A DNA stretch of 64,000 bases, from contig CAUUKX010000001.1 in NCBI GenBank assembly GCA_963545585.1, positions 1 to 64,000 of the forward strand, written 5' to 3'. The translations under genes and the position numbers were made by a program. The stretch is from W11650 sp963545585 (GTDB lineage Bacteria > Bacillota > Clostridia > Lachnospirales > Vallitaleaceae). Below, in pieces: positions 54,073-62,741 of the stretch (positions are counted from its first letter, which is position 1; each line of letters opens with the position of its first letter). The notes under the pieces were generated by a model. The model was given only the letters and a program-made list of their open reading frames with translations, had not been told where the DNA came from and searched no databases.

Positions 54073-54477
54073 TTACCTCCTGTAAATGACTTTTTCATTT
54101 GATACTACCGCTCGATATCTCGCTATCATGCGGTATATGGTGGCCTCCTCCCCATTTGAGATAGGGCTTGTCATAATGCGGGTAAAACCCAACTTCGCAA
54201 ATTCCTTATCGACAATCGCTAAAATCCCCTTGGTTTCCGCCTTTTTTCGCTTCACTAAGTTCGAATAAACATTCACCTCATACATAAGCTCTGCGTGATT
54301 TTCCGTTGCACTGGACGTTCTGGTATGTCGATAAACCTGATTGTCCCTTTCTACGATGGAAACACATGGAAACGAGGGTGGTGATTTTACAATTTCACCA
54401 GTGACATAAATGGGGTTATATTTTTCCTTGAGTTTCTTGGAAACAATATCAAAAATCTCGCTTTCGATGTCAATCAT
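54073..54477 (-). CDS. Tail terminator/completion protein candidate
   Basis: 134 aa (DIVSKKLKEKYNPIYVTGEI; YEVNVYSNLVKRKKAETKGIL). It is between the HK97 gp10-like gene and the tail tube gene, where the tail terminator normally is. The beta-alpha pattern fits, but no diagnostic motif is seen. Confidence 0.7.
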   Translation of the reverse strand: MIDIESEIFDIVSKKLKEKYNPIYVTGEIVKSPPSFPCVSIVERDNQVYRHTRTSSATENHAELMYEVNVYSNLVKRKKAETKGILAIVDKEFAKLGFTRIMTSPISNGEEATIYRMIARYRAVVSNEKVIYRR

Positions 54478-54995
54478 CCAAACACCTCCTTGGCGATTTT
54501 TTCAATCTCCCGGCACGCCGCCTGTACTGCTCCATATAGCGGCATAGCCGCCGGTGTCCCCAGTGTCATCTTAATTTCACCATTTTCCCAAAATCCCCAC
54601 ATTTCTTTTGCGCCAAATCCTTTGCCATACCCGCCAATTGTAAAACCAAGCTCGACGCCTTTCGGATGAGGAGAAGCGCCGGGTAAGCCATTATAGGTAA
54701 CGCCTGCCCCAAACTCAACCCAGATTGCATCCTCACCGGTCGCTATCACAAGAAACGTAGAACCTGACTGCGTAACGGTAACATCCACATGGGCGTATTT
54801 GATATCCCCGCCGATAACGTCCTCTAAAATAGCGCGGTTAAAACTATCTTGGGCTTCTTTCGCAATAAACTCGGCTACCTTGATTTTCAGCAACTCGGCT
54901 TTTTCTGCTATTTCTCGCTTATATTTGTCCATCTCTCGCAGCGCACGATTTATCCCTACCGCTGACAAAGCACAAGGTATTCCTTTCTTTCTCAT
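54474..54995 (-). CDS. HK97 gp10-like phage protein
   Basis: 173 aa from the ATG at 54995 (GGAGGGG site); the longer frame starts in the preceding gene. It has the HK97 gp10 pattern of a helical start, then VEFGAGVTYNGLPG with a Gly-rich segment and a helical end. Head-tail joining or tail-completion role. It overlaps the next gene by 4 nt. Confidence 0.8.
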   Translation of the reverse strand: MRKKGIPCALSAVGINRALREMDKYKREIAEKAELLKIKVAEFIAKEAQDSFNRAILEDVIGGDIKYAHVDVTVTQSGSTFLVIATGEDAIWVEFGAGVTYNGLPGASPHPKGVELGFTIGGYGKGFGAKEMWGFWENGEIKMTLGTPAAMPLYGAVQAACREIEKIAKEVFG

Positions 54996-54996
54996 G

Positions 54997-55386
54997 TCAT
55001 CCCCTCCGTGTAACCTTGACTTTACTAACCGCAATCGAAACACTATTTAGACTTTTTGCTACCTTTTTGACGATGTAATCATAGGGCGTATTCGTTTTTC
55101 CCTCGCTGTCAAAATCCGGCAGCGTATCAATCCAAAGGACAGAATACTCATCCATCGGCGGGGCGGTATGATCCATTACAATTACCTTGTCATAATCCTC
55201 GCTTTCTCCGAATTGCCGCGTTTGTGTTTCGCCTTTAGCAGCGGATATATTCGCAAAAAAGGGGACGGGATCGGAATGAGTAACTTCGTATTCCCCGGTT
55301 TCATTGCCATATTCGTCAATAATCGCTGTCTTACCTTGGTACAGTGCGTAAAAGAACGGAACTTTATTCCGGTTTAGCGCTTTCAT
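54997..55386 (-). CDS. Head-tail joining protein candidate
   Basis: 129 aa from the ATG at 55386, which overlaps the stop of the previous gene in ATGAAATGA. Sequence (FFYALYQGKTAIIDEYGNETGEYE; HTAPPMDEYSVLWIDT) resembles head-closure proteins of siphoviruses. An upstream start codon would lie inside the previous gene. Confidence 0.68.
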   Translation of the reverse strand: MKALNRNKVPFFYALYQGKTAIIDEYGNETGEYEVTHSDPVPFFANISAAKGETQTRQFGESEDYDKVIVMDHTAPPMDEYSVLWIDTLPDFDSEGKTNTPYDYIVKKVAKSLNSVSIAVSKVKVTRRG

Positions 55387-55700
55387 TTCATCACCCCGCA
55401 ATGTGGTATAACCGGTCGTAACATAGAAGCCGGAATATCGGCATTTTCATAAATGCGAGATATCCCATTCTCACTATGCTGCGTTTCCCCTTCCGCCCCT
55501 CGCTTATTGAGTAAGTAGGCTGCTATTTCACACTGTAGCAGTGCGTATTTACTGGGGACATCATGCGCTGTGTCATCATACGGGAACGCACGCATTATAA
55601 TCTTCGTTCCAGCCAGTTTTAAATAGGTGGATAGCACATCATCCGTGTCAGAGCCACCAACCATCGTACGCAAAAAGATTAATTTCTCACTTTCTGTCAT
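55383..55700 (-). CDS. Head-tail connector (gp6-like)
   Basis: 105 aa from the ATG at 55700 with AAGGAGG 8 nt upstream; the GTG three codons earlier lies inside the binding site. Helical, acidic (TESEKLIFLRTMVGG; LLQCEIAAYLLNKRG), typical of the gp6 adaptor ring between portal and tail. Confidence 0.78.
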   Translation of the reverse strand: MTESEKLIFLRTMVGGSDTDDVLSTYLKLAGTKIIMRAFPYDDTAHDVPSKYALLQCEIAAYLLNKRGAEGETQHSENGISRIYENADIPASMLRPVIPHCGVMK

Positions 55701-55721
55701 GCTATCCACCTCCTTTTTCTG

Positions 55722-56648
55722 TTACTCCATCTCAAAGAAACCCTCTGTTTTCGGATTGGTCTTCGGCACTGCGACAATATAGCCTATGTCAAGTTTAGCA
55801 TAGTAAACCTTGGTCGGAACTACGCTGGTATCTTCTGTCGGCTTCATTTTCCCCTTGAGGATTCTAACGACCTTGGTTTCATTCGTTAGGGCAACGATGT
55901 AATACTTCCGGGAATAGATGGTATTCTTACGAATATTTTTATCCCGTTCCTGCTCAATCTCTGTGCCTTTTTTATGAAACATGGTTACGGCCTTTTTGGT
56001 AGCAACCACGATCGTTCCTTTCAAGGCATCTTTTTTGGTGTAAATATTGACGCCGCCGACTGTGCCAATATAACCAGTTCTAACAAACGATTCCACATAT
56101 TTAAGGTCTTCTTTTAGTGCTTTTCTTAACTCGGCCACATCAAGCCCGTTGACAAACGCAAATGTCATCGGCGCAATAACTCCCGGATTATTGTCTGTGC
56201 TTTCGATATCAAGTGCGGAAACGGCATCTACAAAACCATCAAAGCCCATAGACGGTACTACGACAACTCGCGGCGCTTTCTTAAACTCGCCGTAGATATC
56301 ATCATTGACCGTATTAAACATATCCGTACCCATTTGCTTTGTACCGACCGGTACTAACATAGGATCGGTCATTTCTTCCTCATCATAGTACGAAAAGCGG
56401 TTCTGGGCTAATCCGATTCGGTACTCCCTTGTCCGATGAGAAACCTCAATGGATTTGGTATTGCCTTCCCCCATTTGTAGCTTTTCCGTCCCGCTGGTTG
56501 CGGCATATACATTGATTCTTCGAAGCATACCGGCTGTCCCGGCAAGGGAGTTATCTACCGTGCAAAACTGCTGCAAATTCAAATGTGATTTAAACTGATC
56601 TTCCACCTCGTTAGAAAGATAGAAATTATCATAAATCTTGTGTCCCAT
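55722..56648 (-). CDS. Phage major capsid protein
   Basis: 308 aa directly after the scaffold gene. It begins MGHKIYDNFYLSNEVEDQF and has a beta-rich domain with QKGT-like loops, e.g. YAATSGTEKLQMGEG and VVVVPSMGFDGFVDAV. The size and position fit an HK97-fold capsid protein without a protease (scaffold type). Confidence 0.85.
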   Translation of the reverse strand: MGHKIYDNFYLSNEVEDQFKSHLNLQQFCTVDNSLAGTAGMLRRINVYAATSGTEKLQMGEGNTKSIEVSHRTREYRIGLAQNRFSYYDEEEMTDPMLVPVGTKQMGTDMFNTVNDDIYGEFKKAPRVVVVPSMGFDGFVDAVSALDIESTDNNPGVIAPMTFAFVNGLDVAELRKALKEDLKYVESFVRTGYIGTVGGVNIYTKKDALKGTIVVATKKAVTMFHKKGTEIEQERDKNIRKNTIYSRKYYIVALTNETKVVRILKGKMKPTEDTSVVPTKVYYAKLDIGYIVAVPKTNPKTEGFFEME

Positions 56649-57226
56649 TATTCATTACCTCCTGCATAAAGTGCTTTGTATTCTTCTGGGTTTTTAATTG
56701 AAAACTCATATCTTTGTTCTACGGACATCCCCTTTAGTTTTTCAAGTGTCATGGCATTGTCTCCTGTCCCACCAACCGGCGGCGGCGTTTGCTTTAACGC
56801 TTCTGCTTTGATTTTCTTTTCCAGATTTTGCTGGTGCTTTAATTGATTGACAAATAGCTTTTCCGTTTCCCCTGCTACCAGTGCAGCTGCCGTATCCTCG
56901 GCCAGTGCTTCTTCATAACCCAGTGCCAGTAATTTGGCTTTGTGCTTGGCGGCCGCAGTTTCATGAAGAAGTTTGTTATACTTTTCCTCTAATTCATCTC
57001 GTTTTTCTTTTTCCTCCTGTGCTTTTTTCTCATCGTCAGACAGTTTTTCCCGGAGCTTTCGCTTGTAATCCGCTGCCTCGCTGTTGCTCTTAGAAATCGC
57101 CGCTTTTAATCGTTCGATTTCGGCTGATTTATCTTCCGGCAGCTCAATTTTGCGCAACGCTTCTTCAATTTCCTCAAATGTCATACCGTCCTTGTATGCT
57201 TCACCTAACATTTTCTTTAAATCCAT
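56648..57226 (-). CDS. Capsid scaffolding protein (DUF4355/Gp20-like)
   Basis: 192 aa, strongly coiled-coil, Lys/Glu-rich middle (LREKLSDDEKKAQEEKEKRDE) and a conserved C-terminal end (NAMTLEKLKGMSVEQRYEF). It should guide capsid assembly and leave the head. It overlaps the capsid gene by 1 nt. Confidence 0.88.
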   Translation of the reverse strand: MDLKKMLGEAYKDGMTFEEIEEALRKIELPEDKSAEIERLKAAISKSNSEAADYKRKLREKLSDDEKKAQEEKEKRDELEEKYNKLLHETAAAKHKAKLLALGYEEALAEDTAAALVAGETEKLFVNQLKHQQNLEKKIKAEALKQTPPPVGGTGDNAMTLEKLKGMSVEQRYEFSIKNPEEYKALYAGGNE

Positions 57227-57251
57227 AGTTCCTCCTTGCGTTTGCTGTGGT

Positions 57252-58697
57252 TCACTCCACGTTCGGTTCTGTTTTAAGGTCTTGTCTGACCGTTGTGTTA
57301 TTTCCCGGCGTTCCCTCGCCGTTTTTCATTTGGTCCTCGTAATATTCCTTACTCATAGCGTATGCCGATTCTGCGTCAGTAAATAATCCCGAATGCAGGA
57401 ACGCCAGACGCGGATGAATCCTTGGCTGCTGTAACATGGATATCAAAACCTGCGACTTACTTTGAATCGCTTCATAATTGCGCCTTGTAAATTTCATGTC
57501 GATATCTTTTAGCCGTAAATCAAAACCCGCTAAATCCCTGCAAATCCTAAGAATGAGTTTTAGCATTTTCTTCTCAGACTTTTTAAAAACATGCTCGGAA
57601 TCCTTTGCTCTTGCTTCGGCAAGAGACCACCCATCCCGCAGCAGCACCGCCGTTCCGGTATCGCTGGTCGATGACCCGCCGTTTCGATTTGGCATGCCGC
57701 ATATCGTTAAGACGGAACTATATAAATCATCTTTCAGCGTTTGTGTCTGGTCTTGGTTTAACTCCGTTGTAACAATATCCACATCCGCCCTTTGACCGTC
57801 TAAGGACTTGACTTTAATTGCACCAAGTTCTAAAAACTCCCGAAACTCGTCTTTCGTGATATCACAATTAATAAACTTGATAAATGACTGAATAAACTGC
57901 TCCACGCCGTCTAAGCGGTTACTACCCAGCATGTTGATGGCATCCAGAAGTGGCAGCACAATTTCAAATGATCCAAGTCTGGCGTTATTTGCTGGATATT
58001 CAAAAATGGGAATCGTATGCAACGAATGTGCTTTTGTCTCCTTGATGATTCCGTCTTCAATCAGAAAATATAAGTTTTCCGTATAGATAGAATAGCAAAC
58101 CCTCTCGTTTTCGTCTTTGCTGTACTTGACGGCCATCAGCGGCTTGTTCCCGATATCCGCAGAATACACTACATAAGTATCCCGAGGGTCAAGGGTATAA
58201 ATCTCAAACGGCGCATCATCTTCTTCCTCACTCTCGGTATCCGGCAGCACCAACCGATAAGCCGTACCGCAAACCATCTGCCACTCGACCAGTTCTTGGT
58301 CTTGGGAAACTTTATCCTCGGAAAACATCATTTCATTGAGCTGGTTAATTTGTTCTACTGCGCTTTCCCGGCTGCCCCGGCTGACATACTGAATCGGTTC
58401 GCCGCAAAGATAGCCCACTTTAAACGACACAATCTCATTTGCTCTGTTTTCGACAACCCGGTTACAGATTTCAGGCCGAATTTCTTTTGTTCGATACCGG
58501 ATGGGCTGATCTCCTCGGTAATATCGCCAGAGATAGTCAATCTCACTTCGGTTCTGGTCGTGAGTAACTTGTGCTTTTTGCAACACATCCAGCACATTGT
58601 CTTTTGTAACCACTCGTGCGCTCGACAGAATAACCCGGCGACCATTCATTTGCCTTGTTTCGTATGGTGTTTTTGTCTTATCAATCGTGTGCCCCAC
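57252..58697 (-). CDS. Phage portal protein (SPP1 type)
   Basis: 481 aa from a GTG at 58697, placed 6 nt after AAAGGAGG; an ATG-started extension to 58760 would translate the terminator hairpin at 58726-58769 and is not credible. The sequence has the Gp6-portal start, the wing part (DYLWRYYRGDQPIRYR) and helical C-terminal crown, ending in a Gly/Asn-rich tail. It forms the dodecameric ring that DNA passes through. Confidence 0.9.
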   Translation of the reverse strand: MGHTIDKTKTPYETRQMNGRRVILSSARVVTKDNVLDVLQKAQVTHDQNRSEIDYLWRYYRGDQPIRYRTKEIRPEICNRVVENRANEIVSFKVGYLCGEPIQYVSRGSRESAVEQINQLNEMMFSEDKVSQDQELVEWQMVCGTAYRLVLPDTESEEEDDAPFEIYTLDPRDTYVVYSADIGNKPLMAVKYSKDENERVCYSIYTENLYFLIEDGIIKETKAHSLHTIPIFEYPANNARLGSFEIVLPLLDAINMLGSNRLDGVEQFIQSFIKFINCDITKDEFREFLELGAIKVKSLDGQRADVDIVTTELNQDQTQTLKDDLYSSVLTICGMPNRNGGSSTSDTGTAVLLRDGWSLAEARAKDSEHVFKKSEKKMLKLILRICRDLAGFDLRLKDIDMKFTRRNYEAIQSKSQVLISMLQQPRIHPRLAFLHSGLFTDAESAYAMSKEYYEDQMKNGEGTPGNNTTVRQDLKTEPNVE

Positions 58698-58720
58698 CAG
58701 TAACCTCCTTTCAGCGCAAT

Positions 58721-58769
58721 AAAAAGGCGCATGATTGTTTGAGGTTATTTCCTCTCGCAATCATGCGCC
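58721..58769 (-). terminator. Intrinsic terminator-like hairpin between terL and portal
   Basis: GGCGCATGATTG (58726-58737) is perfectly complementary to CAATCATGCGCC (58758-58769), with an inner GAGG/CCTC pairing; five T residues follow on the minus strand (58721-58725). It lies in the gap between TerL and portal in the direction of late transcription, so read-through or antitermination is needed for the structural genes. Confidence 0.75.
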
Positions 58770-58852
58770 ATTTCATCCTTTAATTTTTATTCTGTTGAAA
58801 TCATAACATTATTCACAATATTTGTCAATATTTTCGGCGCAATTTATTCTAT

Positions 58853-61492
58853 TTACCACGGTCTTTTGAAAACTTCCACTTTGCTGCCCGATAGATTTTG
58901 AACAAAATCAGCCAACATCGCCATACCGTCCGGTACGTCATCGTGTTTATTCTTACCAGCCACCGTGTAAGAGCATAGCATATTCATCATTTTTCCGTAA
59001 TCGCTGTTGCGCTGATAGGTACTGGTATCTTTAAACAAGCAATGCTCCTTGACAAACGCACTGTTTACGATTATCTTTGTTTCTTTGTTTGCCGTGGTAA
59101 ACTTCGTGGTGATATGCGTAACTCCGCCCCTATGTTTCACTTCGTTTTGGATTTTCTCAGCAATCCGCCCTCCCGCCGAATTGCTTTCAAACCGGCACAT
59201 TTGGACTTTCTGCCGCAGTAAAATATCAACTAATCTTGCATCTACCACATCCGGCAGACCATTATCGCAAATGCAATCGGCGATATAATAATCCGTCCCA
59301 TACACATACGCCACTGGCAAGAAAGCATAGTCCGTTCCCCTGTCTTTGGTGTCGCAAATCCCGATAATAGCGTCCGGAGCGCCCGTAGGCAGTTCAAAGT
59401 ATCGCCGCAGTTCATCGGCATGATAAAGAAGCCCTTCCCGCTCAATCGGCTCATTCATATAAAGCGCCCGCCAAGATGCGTCATCCATGATTTCCCGCTG
59501 CTCGTGATAAAACTTCGTTGTAAAGCCAACATCGTAAGGATAAAAGAAATTGGATTCGTCCTTTTCATTAAGTGCGGGTACTTTTATAAACTTCGCCCGC
59601 TCGTTCCCTTCGTACTCTTGCTCTAACCGGCCAATGACATCGTGTACCGACCATCTTGTGGCAATATGTAGTTCCTTACACATGCTCCCTATTTTTCTCT
59701 GCCGCAGGTCCGTTACATAGATGTCCCATAACTTATCCAGTCGCTCTTTGGATAATGCTACCTCAATTCCGCTAACAAGGTCATCGCAATATAGCAGTGT
59801 CGCTGCCCGGTAAAGACCAGCATTTCCCGTTCCGATTGAGGTAAACTCCAGTGTTTCAAATCTCTGGCGCTTGTCAATGTCAATCCGGCAGTCCTTGGCA
59901 TTGGTACTGGATACGGATAATCCCGGAAATACATCGTGCCATAAATATTCCCCTGCTGGGTCTAATATCCGAAGGCACTCATCGTATACTCCCCGCACAA
60001 AGGAGTTTGAGTGCGAGCCAGTCAGTATCGGTTTGTTCGGTTCTCTGCCAGCCAGCCACGTTAGATAAAAGATAGCAAGTGTGCTGTTACAGGTAGGGAT
60101 CATTGTTTTTCCTACACAATATATCCCGCCCTTGACTTGAATGCAGTTCCCTTGTGTTGGTTGAATTTTTCGTATACTCTTTATCCCGACTTTTTTTCTC
60201 TGCCCTATCTGAGTGATCTTCTTTCTGTCTACTCTGCACGGTATCGTACAAGCGGGCGTGAATCGGATAATATAAATATCGTGTTTCCCTATAACCCCGC
60301 TACTGCTTGTCACCGGCGGCTTAACACTCACACTTGCTCTCCATCCGAACGAATGAATTAGTTGTAGTACACCATCTTTGATATTTTCATTTATCGTAGA
60401 CACCACATACTGTGATTTGCCTTTTCGGCTTCCGTCTGTGTCTATTAAACCCGCCAGTAACTCTAACCGTTGCTCTACGCTTGCACTAAGATATTCTATC
60501 GGTACATATTTGGCGACAGCATTTCTACTCTGACACATTCCCAGCTTTTGTAAATCTTCTCGTAGTCCTTTTAATTCGTATCTTTTGCAGCCAACTCGCT
60601 CATATACTTTTCGGATGCTATAACCGCCTATTCTCAGTATCTCGGACACTATTTCAACATCCGTATTACAAATGGTTAAGGCTCCCTTACTGGTAGTTCC
60701 ATCTCCCAACCATGCCCCTAAAACATACGGTTCTACTGGTAGGTCTTTCCTTGTCCCCTCTAACATTTCTTTATGCGGCAAAAGAAAATGATACCTATGT
60801 CCTCTTGTATTCGGGATACCCGTTTCAATACCTTGCCGCAATATGTCAGCGGTTGCCACTATTTCATACTGTTGCCGATGTCGGTTAAACACATACCATT
60901 CGTGATTGCTGTGACATTTTATTTTTTCGCCGTTTGTGAATTCCACCAGATAATCTGCATAATTTTTCGGGAAAATATGTTCTACTTTTTTATATTTTCC
61001 GTCTAACCCTACAACAAAATCATCCGTTGTTAATTCACCGTGTGTTTTCCAGCCGTCTCTGGTGAAAACAGGCGTATCGTCACTCACCAACTTTCCAATT
61101 CCGGGAGGGAGAGATATTGCCAGTAAATCCAGCTTATCCCCTGCCAGATTTTGCAGTTCTTCTACTACCGGCTTTAATGCTTTTCTCCTTGGCGCATAAA
61201 ACTTCTTGTCATCGTCCCGTTCCCACTCGGCATATAAAAGATAACTCTCAAAATGATAAGGCGCAGCCGCAAGTAAAACTTTTTTATGCAAAGCAAATAA
61301 AGCTGGGACATCCCCCTCCCGAGCGGTTACAATTTGGCTTTCAATCTTCCCCGACAGCCGTTTAGCATATGCCACTCCCAGTGCGGTGTCTGTTTTCATG
61401 GCTTCTAAAATCATATAATATAAGTCTTCATACACCAATATATCCGCAGCCTTTTTCAATTTTTCGAAAATTTTTTTAAGCAGCTTTTCCAT
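58853..61492 (-). CDS. Terminase large subunit with class 3 intein
   Basis: 879 aa from the ATG at 61492 (GGAGGGG site); a further 14 in-frame codons are not needed. Without the intein it is a 544 aa TerL: N-terminal part, Walker A split as PPGIGK / STLAIF, Walker B TLLYCDDLV, and a C-terminal RNase H-like nuclease (IIGICDTKDRGTDYAFLPV). It packages DNA into proheads. The intein (residues 135-469) breaks the Walker A motif between K134 and S470, so splicing is needed for activity. No small terminase gene is seen upstream. Confidence 0.92.
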   Translation of the reverse strand: MEKLLKKIFEKLKKAADILVYEDLYYMILEAMKTDTALGVAYAKRLSGKIESQIVTAREGDVPALFALHKKVLLAAAPYHFESYLLYAEWERDDDKKFYAPRRKALKPVVEELQNLAGDKLDLLAISLPPGIGKLVSDDTPVFTRDGWKTHGELTTDDFVVGLDGKYKKVEHIFPKNYADYLVEFTNGEKIKCHSNHEWYVFNRHRQQYEIVATADILRQGIETGIPNTRGHRYHFLLPHKEMLEGTRKDLPVEPYVLGAWLGDGTTSKGALTICNTDVEIVSEILRIGGYSIRKVYERVGCKRYELKGLREDLQKLGMCQSRNAVAKYVPIEYLSASVEQRLELLAGLIDTDGSRKGKSQYVVSTINENIKDGVLQLIHSFGWRASVSVKPPVTSSSGVIGKHDIYIIRFTPACTIPCRVDRKKITQIGQRKKVGIKSIRKIQPTQGNCIQVKGGIYCVGKTMIPTCNSTLAIFYLTWLAGREPNKPILTGSHSNSFVRGVYDECLRILDPAGEYLWHDVFPGLSVSSTNAKDCRIDIDKRQRFETLEFTSIGTGNAGLYRAATLLYCDDLVSGIEVALSKERLDKLWDIYVTDLRQRKIGSMCKELHIATRWSVHDVIGRLEQEYEGNERAKFIKVPALNEKDESNFFYPYDVGFTTKFYHEQREIMDDASWRALYMNEPIEREGLLYHADELRRYFELPTGAPDAIIGICDTKDRGTDYAFLPVAYVYGTDYYIADCICDNGLPDVVDARLVDILLRQKVQMCRFESNSAGGRIAEKIQNEVKHRGGVTHITTKFTTANKETKIIVNSAFVKEHCLFKDTSTYQRNSDYGKMMNMLCSYTVAGKNKHDDVPDGMAMLADFVQNLSGSKVEVFKRPW
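60086..61090 (-). other. Class 3 (WCT) intein with LAGLIDADG endonuclease inside TerL
   Basis: 335 aa (residues 135-469 of TerL). Intein block A is LVSDDTPVFTRDGW with Leu, not Cys/Ser, at position 1. Block B contains HSNHEW, giving W199 at the WCT position; block F NCIQVKGG gives C450; block G is IPTCN followed by Ser470, giving T467, Asn469 and the +1 serine. Together W199-C450-T467 is the WCT motif of class 3 inteins, in which the block F Cys, not residue 1, starts splicing. The penultimate residue is Cys468 in place of the usual His. Two endonuclease motifs are intact: LGAWLGDGT (Asp264) and LAGLIDTDG (Asp351, Asp353), so homing activity is possible. Confidence 0.9.
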
Positions 61493-61508
61493 AACCCCTC
61501 CGTAAAAT

Positions 61509-61552
61509 AAAAAATGCGCCATCGTTTGGGACAATTCCCTTGCGATAACGCA
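61509..61552 (-). terminator. Terminator-like hairpin before terL
   Basis: On the minus strand, TGCG...CGCA arms with inner ATCG/CGAT and GGG/CCC pairing (61515-61552) are followed by a T-rich run. It lies about 20 nt upstream of the TerL start, so it precedes the packaging gene. With 58721-58769 it frames terL. Confidence 0.6.
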
Positions 61553-61753
61553 CCATTGATTGATTTAGTTGTTTTATTTCCTTTTGCTACAAATTATATC
61601 ATTGAATGTTTTCTTGTCAAGCGTTCTCTTGATTGCCTTTTTATTTTTTGAGGATATTTCCCCCACTTCCTGACCCTCAAGATTAGGCCGACTATCCCCC
61701 GCCGGGGTATTCTGTCCGACCCAATCCGACTTACTCCGCTAAATCCGGGCAAA

Positions 61754-61780
61754 AGAATAGCCGCCCATTATCCGGCGGCT
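61754..61780 (-). terminator. Hairpin with T-run after a small ORF
   Basis: AGCCGCC (61759-61765) pairs with GGCGGCT (61774-61780) on a short loop, followed on the minus strand by a T-rich stretch. It ends the small gene unit 61786-62547 before terL. In the 408-bp gap 61493-61900 the only other features are the small ORF and the hairpin 61509-61552. Confidence 0.55.
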
Positions 61781-61785
61781 TATCT

Positions 61786-61857
61786 TTATTTATTTAACCT
61801 CAAAAGCTCTTTACAAAGTACAGCAATAAACATGATTACAACAAACGCAACAAACAT
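61786..61857 (-). CDS. 23-residue membrane peptide
   Basis: MFVAFVVIMFIAVLCKELLR followed by LNK: a single hydrophobic helix with a basic end. An AAGGAGGTGA site lies 5 nt before the ATG. Small membrane peptides are common in phage genomes and easily missed. It is followed by a hairpin. Function unknown; could be a holin-like or regulatory peptide. Confidence 0.55.
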   Translation of the reverse strand: MFVAFVVIMFIAVLCKELLRLNK

Positions 61858-61900
61858 TTCATTCACCTCCTTACATTTTACATTATATCATAATCAAATA

Positions 61901-62167
61901 CTAACTTACAAGAAACCGCTTTGTACTTGTTTCCGTGCTGTACTCTGCATACATTTCCGGATAATCGACCTTGAATTTAGAAGAGTTAAAGCGGTTTGAA
62001 TTTATTGTTTTATAACTGGCCTTGGCTGCACCCTCGACCATTATTTCATTATCGCCCATTATTTCAAGTATTTCCCCTTTTGTTATCTCGTTCATCGCTT
62101 CTAATTCCTCAATCATTCGCTTATTTTCTCGGTACTCATTGCATAATCTTTCAAAATCGCCCTTCAT
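61901..62167 (-). CDS. Small phage protein (early region)
   Basis: 88 aa (MKGDFERLCNEYRENKRMIE; SKFKVDYPEMYAEYSTETST). It resembles short proteins found beside the YqaJ recombinase in phages; the C-terminal half matches the family pattern best. Overlaps the next gene's stop by 4 nt. No catalytic motif. Confidence 0.6.
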   Translation of the reverse strand: MKGDFERLCNEYRENKRMIEELEAMNEITKGEILEIMGDNEIMVEGAAKASYKTINSNRFNSSKFKVDYPEMYAEYSTETSTKRFLVS

Positions 62168-62547
62168 TGCGCTACCCTCTTACTTTCTTCAAACTCGTCT
62201 TTAATCTCATCTAACGATTCCGCGATACATTCGCCTAGTAAATAACACCTGATAGTTACGTCAGCCGCTTCCGCTCCGTTTTCTATAAGATACGCCGGGG
62301 AACAGCCGAACGCTTCCAGCGCTTCCCCCAACAGATCCAAATTGTGGCAAATGTTTTCTTCAGCGCTCCATGTGCTAAATGTATAACTCCCGCTGGCGTT
62401 CCCTGTAACACTATCTTTCGTAAACAATACGTCATTTAGATGTTCTTCCAACTCCTCCAAATCTTCAAAATCGTCAAAATCAATCTCATTCCTGATATAC
62501 TCTAATACATCACTCTTGACGACTTCTCTGTAATTATATTGGCTCAT
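62164..62547 (-). CDS. Acidic phage protein of unknown function
   Basis: 127 aa, very acidic (EIDFDDFEDLEELEEHLNDV). No recognised domain or membrane segment. Such DNA-mimic-like acidic proteins sometimes inhibit host nucleases or bind host proteins, but that is speculation. Its start is preceded by a good AAGGAG site (62548-62561). Confidence 0.55.
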   Translation of the reverse strand: MSQYNYREVVKSDVLEYIRNEIDFDDFEDLEELEEHLNDVLFTKDSVTGNASGSYTFSTWSAEENICHNLDLLGEALEAFGCSPAYLIENGAEAADVTIRCYLLGECIAESLDEIKDEFEESKRVAQ

Positions 62548-62576
62548 TTTTTTTCTCCTTTCTGGTATGAGGGGGC

Positions 62577-62741
62577 TTACGCCCCTGTTTTACTGTACTT
62601 ATAGAGCGCTTCGGTTAAAAACTCATGGATTAGCTGCGATAGCTGTTCTTTTTGTATGTCATATTCATCTGTTGACTTCCAAATGGCCAGCGCCTGCTTA
62701 TCGTACCGCTTACAAATATCACGATCAACCGATACATTTGA
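62577..62741 (-). pseudogene. 5'-truncated phage gene remnant
   Basis: An open frame of 54 codons (SNVSVDRDICKRYDKQALAI and on, to SKTGA) has no start codon: a TAA lies four codons upstream of the Ser. The hydrophilic, helical body looks like a real conserved protein. It runs on from the stop of the clamp-like gene at 62725-63162 in another frame, so its 5' part seems to have been replaced. It may be the tail of a gene whose start is at 63541-63543. Confidence 0.5.

Noticed and set aside
58698..58760. N-terminal extension of the portal protein to 58760
   Set aside because: The extra residues translate the terminator hairpin, and the GTG at 58697 has a far better ribosome binding site.
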